From M55B112 sp964539395 (GTDB lineage Bacteria; Bacteroidota; Bacteroidia; Bacteroidales; GCA-2748055): a stretch of 5,984 bases of DNA. The stretch spans positions 1 to 5,984 of the forward strand of contig CAZIIU010000087.1 of the NCBI GenBank assembly GCA_964539395.1, given 5' to 3'. The notes under the pieces are model-generated. The model was not told the DNA's origin. It was given only the letters and a program-made list of their open reading frames with translations, and did no database searches. How positions within the stretch are numbered: position 1 is the stretch's first letter; each line of letters begins with the position of its first letter. The position numbers and the translations under genes are program-made. This document shows, in pieces, positions 1 to 5,785 of the stretch.

Positions 1-51
1 GTGCGTCAAGGGGGCACGGGACAAGGGGCTCTCCCTCTGCACGCCTCCTCC

Positions 52-73
52 GCTCAGCAATCTTGGCTCGAAG
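52..73 (+). other. Relict dinoflagellate spliced-leader-like sequence
   Basis: The stretch AGCAATCTTGGCTCGAAG (56-73) resembles the 3' part of the dinoflagellate spliced leader, AGCCATTTTGGCTCAAG. It matches 15 of 17 leader positions, with two substitutions and one inserted G at 70. The 5' part of the leader (52-55) is poorly matched. It lies 66 nt before the first good ATG of gene A, where a leader reinserted with a processed cDNA would sit. In dinoflagellates the leader is added to mRNA by trans-splicing, and genomic copies upstream of genes are known as marks of retroposed transcripts. The match is by eye and could be chance. Confidence 0.45.
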
Positions 74-116
74 CATTCTTTGCGCACACACCAAACCCAC
101 TCGCTGCATTCTTTGC
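67..116 (+). repeat. 17-nt direct repeat in the leader of gene A
   Basis: CTCGAAGCATTCTTTGC (67-83) recurs as CTCGCTGCATTCTTTGC (100-116), 15 of 17 identical, at an offset of 33 nt; the 11-mer GCATTCTTTGC is exact in both. The offset is a multiple of three, so read in the frame of gene A both copies give AFFA. The stretch lies before the chosen ATG and is probably untranslated. It looks like a small local duplication overlapping the end of the spliced-leader-like sequence. Confidence 0.6.
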
Positions 117-138
117 ACCGTCCCAGCCCTTGCTCACC

Positions 139-1794
139 ATGCCGCCAAAGGGTGCCAAGAAGACCAGCGCCAAGGCCAAGGCAGCCCGCAAGGCGCAGGT
201 CAAGGCGCAGGCTAAGGCGAAGATGCAGGCCGACCGCGCCAAGAAGAACGCTGAAGAGCTTGCGGACCTCATCCTCAAGCATGACCAGGAAGAAGAGGAG
301 GCGGAGGAGGAGGCAGGGGATGACGAGACGCTGGCCGAGGAGACGCTGGCCGAGGCAGCTCCTTCAGACATCGGCAAGGTCATGCTTCCCCCAGACGCCT
401 CCGCGGCGGCAGCTTCCACAACGCAGTCGGACATCGGCCGCGAGACAGAGCAGCAGCCGGAGGAGCCACAGAAGGGACTGGAGATCGGCCCACAGCCGGA
501 GAAGCCGCAGCAAGCCCCGGAGCCCACTGGCAGCGCTGGCTCGGGCCAGGAGTCAAAGACTCCTCTGACCGCTGACGGCTTCAAGACTCCACCGCCTGCC
601 GACGACCATGACGAGCACAATGTCACTCCTCCTGCAGACAAGAAGATCTCACTCGCCATCGAGGATGAGAAAGAGGCACCAACCAGCGCAGCGGCTGCTA
701 CCGACGGAGATGGGAAAGCAGGCGATGAGGAGGATTATGAAAACGAGGACGTGGACTCCCCCAGCATCCCAAAAGATGCTCATCAGGAAGGCATGGTTGC
801 GACGTCCCCTAAGCGACTCATGAAGAACCAGCTCGCGAACGTCGTCAATTGGTTGAGGCGACGCGCTGGATCGAAGCGCCTGACCCCGCAACAACAGGAG
901 GAAGCCAAAGAGACAGCGCTTTTCTGGTCATCATTGAGCCCAACGGACAAAGTCCTCTTTTATCATCGCTGGTTGGGCTCGCACAGCGACAGTGCGCAAC
1001 CCCTGGCATGGGTTTCTGAGTTTAAAGAGACCGTGACCTCCCAAAAGGAGCAGTCCTTGGTCATGATCAAGGACTACAGGACGCGCGAACAGATATTCGA
1101 GCACGCCGGAGTCTCAGAGAAAGGAAAAAAGTGCACAACGGAAGAACAGAAGCGCCTTCTCCTCGAGCAGTGCCTCGACAAGTTCCAGACGGTCTACGGT
1201 TTCCAAACCAAACGCCGGCACCCCGAATGGGGGCCGGACTTGGAAGAGTGGTACATTGAATGCTCGGAAGGACAAAAGGAGAAGTCGAAGAACACGGAGA
1301 AGCGGGTCCATGAGTCCACCACCACCCAGGCATCGATGAGCAGCTTGATGGGAAAGCTGACCCCTGCAGCCGGGGCCAGCAAAAAACAGAAGAGCGGGAA
1401 GCCGGAAGTCCAGGCCACGCCACTCGGCGAGTTGAAAGGAGCGAAGAAGCTCCTAAAGATGGACCTCAACAAGGTCGGGGTCGCGCGCGAGAAGCTGACC
1501 GAGATTCTTGCGTGGGCGTCTTTGAAAGCGCCGGAAAGCGAGAAGGCCTTTGCGTTCCACAAGCGCCTCGAGAAGTTCCTCGCCGTTGCGCTTGACGACT
1601 ACAACCGCATCAACAGTGAACTCCAGAAAGAGGTCGCCAAGGGCAGCACAGATCAGCAACTGCGATCCGAGCTTGAGCTTGTGAACGACATGAAGACTCT
1701 GGTGGAGGAGCACATCAGGTCCTGGAACGAATATCTGACGGAGGGCAAGACTTTGAAAGCCCAGCTTGTGAAGGAAGCGCGCCAGCGCAAGTGA
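139..1794 (+). CDS. Gene A: hypothetical protein, basic/acidic disordered N-terminus and helical C-terminus
   Basis: Not recognised as any named family. The ATG at 139 has A at -3 (CACCATG) and is the first methionine in a frame that is open back to the window edge; an upstream exon cannot be excluded, but the leader-like sequence at 52-73 favours this start. Product 551 residues. Residues 4-36 are Lys/Ala-rich and could bind nucleic acid or act as a nuclear signal. Residues 48-72 are strongly acidic. Residues 75-225 look disordered, with SDIG twice (76-79, 97-100) and TP sites (KTP at 140-142, FKTP at 148-151, NVTPP at 161-165). Residues 225-375 are Trp-rich (W238, W263, W278, W291, W364, W371), predicted helical and probably folded. 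Residues 376-430 are a Lys/Ser linker and 430-551 are long charged helices, possibly coiled coil. No intron interrupts 1.65 kb. The role is unknown; a DNA-binding accessory protein of a mobile element is one possibility, suggested only by the neighbours. Confidence 0.75.
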   Translation: MPPKGAKKTSAKAKAARKAQVKAQAKAKMQADRAKKNAEELADLILKHDQEEEEAEEEAGDDETLAEETLAEAAPSDIGKVMLPPDASAAAASTTQSDIGRETEQQPEEPQKGLEIGPQPEKPQQAPEPTGSAGSGQESKTPLTADGFKTPPPADDHDEHNVTPPADKKISLAIEDEKEAPTSAAAATDGDGKAGDEEDYENEDVDSPSIPKDAHQEGMVATSPKRLMKNQLANVVNWLRRRAGSKRLTPQQQEEAKETALFWSSLSPTDKVLFYHRWLGSHSDSAQPLAWVSEFKETVTSQKEQSLVMIKDYRTREQIFEHAGVSEKGKKCTTEEQKRLLLEQCLDKFQTVYGFQTKRRHPEWGPDLEEWYIECSEGQKEKSKNTEKRVHESTTTQASMSSLMGKLTPAAGASKKQKSGKPEVQATPLGELKGAKKLLKMDLNKVGVAREKLTEILAWASLKAPESEKAFAFHKRLEKFLAVALDDYNRINSELQKEVAKGSTDQQLRSELELVNDMKTLVEEHIRSWNEYLTEGKTLKAQLVKEARQRK

Positions 1795-1907
1795 GCACGC
1801 GACGCGGTCCTCGAGAGGGAGGTTTGCTTGTCATTTCTCTTAACCGTTCTTCTTTCGAATAATACATGTCAGTGAGCCTTCATTTGTTTTTTTTCAAATC
1901 CAACACG
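1795..1907 (+). other. Spacer / probable 3' UTR of gene A
   Basis: This is 113 nt between the TGA of gene A and the first 11-bp repeat. It is more AT-rich than the gene and contains AATAAT (1858-1863) and a T8 run (1887-1894). The T8 run is flanked by ATTTG and CAAAT, which could pair as a 5-bp stem. No AATAAA is present. Dinoflagellate mRNAs often lack that signal, so the end of the transcript cannot be placed. Confidence 0.4.
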
Positions 1908-2161
1908 GGAGTAAACCAGGAGTAAACCAGGAGTAAACCTGGAGTAAACCAGGAGTAAACCTCGAGTAAACCTGGAGTAAACCTCGAGTAAACCTGGAGT
2001 AAACCTNNNNNNNNNNNNNNNNNNNNNNNNNNNNNNNNNNNNNNNNNNNNNNNNNNNNNNNNNNNNNNNNNNNNNNNNNNNNNNNNNNNNNNNNNNNNNN
2101 NNNNNNGGAGTAAACCTCGAGTAAACCTGGAGTAAACCTCGAGTAAACCTGGAGTAAACCT
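1908..2161 (+). repeat. Tandem array of an 11-bp unit (GGAGTAAACCT), left block
   Basis: Nine units in strict 11-bp register run from 1908 to 2006 and five more from 2107 to 2161, with an assembly gap between. The first four junctions are mostly CCAGG; inward, the units alternate GGAGTAAACCT and CGAGTAAACCT. The inner part is therefore a 22-bp higher-order repeat whose junctions alternate CCTGG and CTCGAG, giving one CpG every 22 bp. The last unit runs into a G6 stretch at 2162-2167. The pattern suggests amplification of a two-unit repeat in the core with older divergent units at the left edge. Reading frames across it (VYSRFTPGLL-type on the minus strand) are repeat artefacts. Confidence 0.95.
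2007..2106. other. Assembly gap, 100 N
   Basis: Exactly 100 N, the conventional placeholder for a gap of unknown size. It falls inside the 11-bp array, and both flanks are array units, so the missing sequence is probably more of the same array and its true length is unknown. Confidence 0.98.
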
Positions 2162-2169
2162 GGGGGGTG

Positions 2170-2203
2170 AGGTTTACTCAAAGAGTAAACCTGGGTTTAC
2201 TCC
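2170..2203. repeat. Inverted copies of the 11-bp unit forming hairpin 1
   Basis: AGGTTTACTC (2170-2179) and GAGTAAACCT (2183-2192) are perfect inverted repeats around an AAA loop. The right arm can instead pair with GGTTTACTC (2194-2202) across a 2-nt loop. The array unit therefore changes orientation here, giving two mutually exclusive stem-loops. It marks the right edge of the left array. Confidence 0.85.
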
Positions 2204-2262
2204 TCTTCTGGCTGTGAAATGGGCAAAACACTATAAAACAAGGCATTGTATGCATTTTTGGG

Positions 2263-2315
2263 GGTTTACACAAAGAGTAAACCTCGAGTAAACCGGTTTA
2301 CTCTTTGAGTAAACC
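2263..2315. repeat. Hairpins 2 and 3 with an 18-nt perfect palindrome
   Basis: GGTTTACAC (2263-2271), AAA, GAGTAAACC (2275-2283) repeats hairpin 1 with one mismatch. GAGTAAACCGGTTTACTC (2286-2303) is a perfect palindrome centred on ACCGGT. GGTTTACTC (2295-2303), TTT, GAGTAAACC (2307-2315) is the same hairpin in the opposite orientation, shown by TTT in place of AAA in the loop. The block joins the inverted segment to the right-hand array. Confidence 0.85.
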
Positions 2316-2420
2316 TGGAGTAAACCTGAGTAAACCTGGGAGTAAACCTGGGAGTAAACCTGGAGTAAACCTGGAGTAAACCTGGGAGTAAACCTGGAGT
2401 AAACCTGGAGTAAACCTGGG
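2307..2420 (+). repeat. Tandem array of the same unit, right block
   Basis: Ten copies of GAGTAAACCT start at 2307, 2318, 2328, 2340, 2352, 2363, 2374, 2386, 2397 and 2408. Spacing is 10 to 12 bp rather than the strict 11 bp of the left block, because the junction holds zero, one or two extra G. No CGAG units occur within this block. It ends at GGGCCCCCC (2418-2426). The looser register suggests a different or older expansion than the left array. Confidence 0.93.
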
Positions 2421-2491
2421 CCCCCCACAACATCGCTGAGAACCCAAACAAGCATTTATCCTAGCTCGACCCCCTCTCTCTCGAGACCACG

Positions 2492-2650
2492 ATGGCGGCC
2501 AGCACAGGAGCCGATGCGCCTCCTCTCTTGAGCCAAAGCCTCCCAGCACATGTGTTGTCTCTCTGGGCACCCGAGCCAAGTTTTTCCAAATCAGAACCGA
2601 CGACAGAGATGCAAAACCCTCCGGGAGAGCTTTGGCAAGTTGCTTTATGA
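2492..2650 (+). CDS. Possible small ORF, 52 residues, no recognised family
   Basis: The ATG at 2492 has A at -3 and G at +4 (CACGATGG) and opens a 52-codon frame ending in TGA at 2648-2650. The product is Ser/Pro/Ala-rich, beginning MAASTGADAPP, with no visible domain, signal peptide or membrane segment. The start context is good and codon use looks like the neighbours, but the length is within what chance gives in GC-rich DNA. It may be a remnant or the first exon of a broken gene. A different frame is open over 2532-2771 on the same strand, which would fit a frameshifted remnant. Confidence 0.2.
   Translation: MAASTGADAPPLLSQSLPAHVLSLWAPEPSFSKSEPTTEMQNPPGELWQVAL
2527..2537 (-). other. Minus-strand match to the 3' end of the spliced leader
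   Basis: CTTGAGCCAAA on the plus strand is, on the minus strand, TTTGGCTCAAG, an exact match to the last 11 nt of the dinoflagellate spliced leader. The rest of the leader is not recognisable upstream. A second, shorter match (TTGGCTC, minus strand, 2573-2579) lies 36 nt further back. It may be a truncated relict leader of an antisense retroposed transcript, or chance. Confidence 0.3.
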
Positions 2651-2740
2651 TCGCGGCTACACCAGCGCGCGTTGTGATGGAGAAAAGGAAGCAGCTCGCA
2701 TGACAGCAGGTGCGTTCGGCCTCGATGCTTTTCACCTTGG

Positions 2741-3107
2741 CCGTCTGCTTTCACTCCCCTTGTCGTTGTGATCTTGCGGTCTTCTTCTCAGCCAGTCTTC
2801 TTCTGATCTGACTCTTCCTTTTTCTTCGTTTATCGTCAAGCGTGCAGACACGGTGCACAAGATCTTCTTCTTGTCAACACATGGCTTCGGTGGCCTTTGT
2901 GGCTGAGAGTCTCGTCTCTGACTGCCCCTCTCTTCCCTGTGCTTTGACTGCCCCTCTCTTCTCTGTGCTTTTCGCCGGGGCCTTCTGCTTTCACTCCCCT
3001 GGTCGTTGTGATCATGCGGTCTTGAAGAACTTCTTCTTGTCAACATGTGGCTTCGGTGGCCTTTTGTGGCTGAGAGCCTTCATCTCTGACTTCCCCTCTC
3101 TTCCCTA
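2741..3107 (+). repeat. Pyrimidine-rich imperfect tandem duplication
   Basis: Block A (2741-2783) recurs at 2981-3023 with three mismatches in 43 nt, an offset of 240. Block B (2864-2938, starting CTTCTTCTTGTCAACA) recurs at 3030-3107 with a few substitutions and small indels, an offset of about 166-169. The second copy has therefore lost the roughly 80 nt that separate A from B in the first copy. Between the copies a 26-nt unit (GACTGCCCCTCTCTTCCCTG...) is itself repeated at 2920-2945 and 2946-2971 with one mismatch. Minus-strand Arg-rich frames across it are artefacts of this composition. Confidence 0.85.
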
Positions 3108-3141
3108 GCTTCTAGAATACAGCCGGCTCTTTGCAGCGGCC

Positions 3142-4848
3142 ATGTTCAAGAAGCGCAAGTCCACGCCTCCGAGAGTGTCAGGCGAAAGCCCACGATCCAG
3201 GGCTAGGAGGAGCTATGCCAGCGTTCTCCTCGACGGCAGCCTCAGCGGCCCCAAGTGGGCGAAGGTCCTCCAGGACCTGGAGGCCACCAGCGTTGGTTTA
3301 GACGAGCTCTTTGCCAAGGCCCCGCTCGGCGTGAAAAACCTGAAGAACATACAACGGAACATCTTGACGTACTTTGGCAAGAAGCAGGGGCAGTGGCCAG
3401 CGTTTTACAGCGCAAGAATTCCCTTTTGGGACCCCCGCGCGGAAGCGGTCACGCATGAGGATGTGCCCATCCTGCTCCCACACCTCGTGGTGGAGAAGCT
3501 GGCAAAGACGATGGGCGAAGAGGCCATTCGGGACTGTTCCGGACTGGACGCCCACGGCTTGCGAGAGCTCCGGCGCATGCAGGACCAGCTCCAGATCGCC
3601 GAAGGGGTCGTACCCCTCGGCCTCTGGGGCGACTCTGTCCCTTTTACCTGGGACAAAAAAGGGTCCTTGCAGATTATTGCCCTGAGCCTGCCAGGCCAGG
3701 AGGGGGTCTGGGCAGACTTCAGATGTGTTCTGTCAGTGTGGCCCAAGGCCTTCACGTGCGAGGACACCATCCCAGAAGTGCTCAAGGTTCTGGCCTGGAG
3801 CTTTCAGCACTGCGCCGCGGGGCACCACCCGACCAGCAGGCACACGGGCGAGCCATTCCACAGCAAGAAGGACAAGGAGCTCATCTCCTCTGCATTGCAG
3901 GCTCTGCCGGCGCGGTCCCTCCTCATGGAACTGAGGGCCGATTGGTCTTATTTAAAGGAGGCATTTGGCGTTCCGCAGTGGAACGAGGCTGCGGGCGCGT
4001 GCTTCCTCTGCGGCGCCACTCCCGCAACGATGTCCCACACCGGCCCCGAAGCCTGCTGGCGGACGCAAAGACTCGACCACATGTCCTTCATCAGCCGGCA
4101 GCTCAGGCAGGGCGTTCGTCCGAGCATCATTTGGGATTGCCCAGGCCTGCAGACGACAAACATACGCATCGATTGGTTGCACACCATGGATTTGGGTGTG
4201 ACCAAGTCGTTTGCGGGGGGGTTCGTCTCCTACATCGTGACACTGCGCCTGCTGGGGCCGAGGGAGGCTCGCTTCAAGCTGCTCAATGACGAGCTCCAGA
4301 TGTTCTACACAGGCCACCCTCTGGGCCTCACAGCCCCATCCCGCCTGGACAACATGAACAGCAGAATGCTGCAGAGGAAGAACGGAGGAGCCCCGCAGCT
4401 CTTTGGACGAGCGGCGCAAATTAGGGGCCTCGTTCCATGGCTGGTGGTGCTCGCCGAGAAGTACCTTGGCAGGAGAGGGACAGACCTCGTTCTCAAAGAG
4501 GCAGCGGAGACTCTGCAGCTCCTCTACAGCAACCTCTCCTCAGACGCCCACCTCGACAACGCCAGTCTGTCCCAGAAGATGGCGAATCTTCTGAAGACGT
4601 TGGCAGAGGTCAGGCCGCAGCATTTTGGGTTGCGCCCGAAGGTACACTTCATGCAGGAGCTGCTCGAATACAGCGCTCCTGGTTCCAAGGGGTCCTCCGC
4701 TTGGACATACAGAGATGAGGATTTCGGCGGATACATCGTGAGGCTCGCCCACGCTGAGGGCGGCCCAATGCGGCCAGCCGCCATGGCTCAGCGCACGCTG
4801 CGCAGATTCTTGGCTTTGGAGGGAGACTTGCCAGCGACGGGCGCTTGA
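3142..4848 (+). CDS. Gene B: divergent CACTA/EnSpm (CMC, tnp2-like) DDE transposase candidate
   Basis: Product 568 residues from the ATG at 3142 (G at -3), intronless. A basic NLS-like start (KKRK, 3-6) and an Arg/Ser stretch are followed by an N-terminal domain to about 155. In order come LWGDSVP with D164; RADWSYL with D267; CFLC (C287, C290) with H299 and C305 as possible zinc ligands; IDWLHTMDLG with D344-x-x-H347; RPKVHFMQELLE (499-509); and WTYRDEDFGG with D525, E526, D527. Known tnp2-type transposases show the same order: DG..P, a second D just before a CxxC, a D-x-M-H motif, then an HL..E....MYpfER-like end. The proposed role is cut-and-paste transposition in the nucleus, with D164, D267 and E526 (or D525/D527) as the acidic triad. 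I also recall abundant dinoflagellate predicted proteins with GDGVP, DWMH..LG and Y.DED..G motifs, which this resembles. The assignment is inferred from motif order; identity to tnp2 is too low to see by eye. The intact frame suggests recent activity, selection or domestication. Confidence 0.55.
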   Translation: MFKKRKSTPPRVSGESPRSRARRSYASVLLDGSLSGPKWAKVLQDLEATSVGLDELFAKAPLGVKNLKNIQRNILTYFGKKQGQWPAFYSARIPFWDPRAEAVTHEDVPILLPHLVVEKLAKTMGEEAIRDCSGLDAHGLRELRRMQDQLQIAEGVVPLGLWGDSVPFTWDKKGSLQIIALSLPGQEGVWADFRCVLSVWPKAFTCEDTIPEVLKVLAWSFQHCAAGHHPTSRHTGEPFHSKKDKELISSALQALPARSLLMELRADWSYLKEAFGVPQWNEAAGACFLCGATPATMSHTGPEACWRTQRLDHMSFISRQLRQGVRPSIIWDCPGLQTTNIRIDWLHTMDLGVTKSFAGGFVSYIVTLRLLGPREARFKLLNDELQMFYTGHPLGLTAPSRLDNMNSRMLQRKNGGAPQLFGRAAQIRGLVPWLVVLAEKYLGRRGTDLVLKEAAETLQLLYSNLSSDAHLDNASLSQKMANLLKTLAEVRPQHFGLRPKVHFMQELLEYSAPGSKGSSAWTYRDEDFGGYIVRLAHAEGGPMRPAAMAQRTLRRFLALEGDLPATGA

Positions 4849-4852
4849 GACA

Positions 4853-4858
4853 AATAAA
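4853..4858 (+). promoter_or_regulatory. AATAAA, possible polyadenylation signal
   Basis: A canonical AATAAA hexamer lies 5 nt after the TGA of gene B and is followed by AAAGC-type sequence. Canonical AATAAA is not a usual signal in dinoflagellates, so it may be fortuitous or inherited from the origin of the element. Confidence 0.2.
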
Positions 4859-4906
4859 GCGGCCTTCAATCGGGAGTGTTGGGTGGAATCGTTTTGTCCC
4901 AAACCG

Positions 4907-4972
4907 TTGGGGGGAGGAGATCCATTCTTGTCGAGTCTCCTGCATTGGGGGGTGGAGATCCATTCTTGTCGA
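4907..4972 (+). repeat. 28-bp direct repeat, two copies
   Basis: A 28-nt unit starting TTGGGGGG and ending CCATTCTTGTCGA occurs at 4907-4934 and 4945-4972. The copies differ at one position (A or T at position 9) and are separated by 10 nt (GTCTCCTGCA). A weaker, related stretch (TTGGGTGGAATCGTTTTGTCC) lies just upstream near 4880-4900. It could be a young minisatellite or a pair of protein-binding sites. Confidence 0.9.
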
Positions 4973-5785
4973 CAAGGTCCCAGGACATCTGAGTTTCCAC
5001 GGTGCTCCTCGGTGCATCAGCCGCGTGAATGATGTCACTTGCGTTCTCAACCTCTCCAGAGCTCAAGCGGCGTCAAGCCCAGCTTTCTCGATCTCCCCGA
5101 GCGTTCCTGCAGAGCTTCGTGCTAGATTTTGACGCAGTCGCCCAGCATGGCCACAATGAGTTCCCTTGCGACTTTGCTGAAGGGGCAGGACCTCGGCGGC
5201 ATGTGCCACTTTGAGCTCGGCCACGAGAAGTATGCGCGGCTTAATGAGGAGCCCCTGCTGGTCATTGCGCGGCACTTCAAAGGCAAACGCTTTGCAGAGG
5301 CCAAGTTGGGCGAGTCCCTTCGTGAGGTCTCCAACTTCTCGAAGAAGGTGTCGGAGAACATCGCTGAAAAGGTCCAACAGACAATTGCTGCGGGCCTCAA
5401 ACTCAGAATCAACTCCACAACCGGGAAGCGGTCGATGCACACTGCGTTGTATCGCATCGGAGACACGAAGTACGTGCAGGACGAAGCCGATCCTTTTGCT
5501 CAGGAAACGCAGGACACGCAGGAGACATCAGCCTCCTTGGACCGGCCGCTCAGCCAGAACCAGAAGCGAAAGCAGGCGAAGAAGCAACAGGAGGAGCCAG
5601 AGCAGCAGCCAGCGAAGCAGGTCTCGCCACAAGCACCGCCGGCAGAGCAGGAGCAGCTGGAGCAGCAGCAGCAAACGGCGTTCAAGACACCAGAGAAGGA
5701 CGCCAAACAACAAGAGCCGAGCCCTGGTGGCTGGCAAGCCCGCCTGCAGCGGGCCAAGACTCTGCGTCTTCGGGTGAAGACACCC

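Larger units (their letters stand above)
2421..3141 (+). other. Intergenic region between the arrays and gene B
   Basis: About 720 nt without a convincing long gene. From 2421 to about 2735 the composition is mixed, with short open frames in several frames on both strands and none clearly coding. From about 2735 to 3110 it is pyrimidine-rich on the plus strand and carries an imperfect duplication. The last 30 nt before gene B contain several AG acceptor-like sites (CTAG, TCTAG, TTTGCAG). Part of the region could be a 5' UTR or an intron of gene B, but the sequence alone does not decide this. Confidence 0.4.
4849..5146 (+). other. Spacer between genes B and C, probable UTRs
   Basis: Just under 300 nt with no supported gene. 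It begins with an AATAAA 5 nt after the stop of gene B, then carries a 28-bp direct repeat, and ends with an in-frame TAG (5123-5125) ahead of the gene C start. A minus-strand frame over 4866-5066 has no coding features and spans the direct repeat, so it is not called. Confidence 0.5.

Noticed and set aside
80..568. 162-codon plus-strand frame, extremely Arg-rich
   Set aside because: Alternate-frame reading of the Lys/Glu/Ala-rich part of gene A; low-complexity Arg runs are a frame artefact.
54..659. 201-codon minus-strand frame, Ser/Ala/Cys-rich
   Set aside because: Antisense of the codon-biased N-terminal half of gene A; composition is that of a mirrored frame and it has no domain features.
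2229..2233. CACTA pentamer (CACTATAAAAC) as a possible CACTA-element terminus
   Set aside because: No matching inverted TAGTG end or target-site duplication was found in the window, and a pentamer is expected several times by chance.
2232..2238. TATAAAA as a TATA box
   Set aside because: Dinoflagellate promoters generally lack TATA boxes and no gene starts at a suitable distance.
1908..2420. CRISPR array
   Set aside because: The units are contiguous 10-12 bp repeats without spacers, in a eukaryotic context.
1894..2455. Minus-strand frames with VYSRFTPGLL-type repeats
   Set aside because: Translations of the 11-bp array. Because 11 is not a multiple of three, the array reads open in several frames; one frame also crosses the N gap.
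2298..2735. 145-codon minus-strand frame
   Set aside because: Half of it is array translation and the rest has no recognisable domain. The leader-like 11-mer lies inside it rather than before it, so it is not supported as a gene.
2885..2908. GGCCTTTGTGGCTGAGAG and its copy near 3056-3077 as relict spliced leaders
   Set aside because: Alignment to the leader needs several gaps and substitutions, and the two copies belong to the tandem duplication, so they are not independent.
3723..4289. 188-codon plus-strand frame inside gene B
   Set aside because: Shadow of gene B in another frame; gene B has coherent motifs over the same stretch.
5061..5067. GCTCAAG before gene C as the end of a relict leader
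   Set aside because: Only 7 nt match, the upstream half shows no similarity, and the same 7-mer occurs inside gene B coding sequence.
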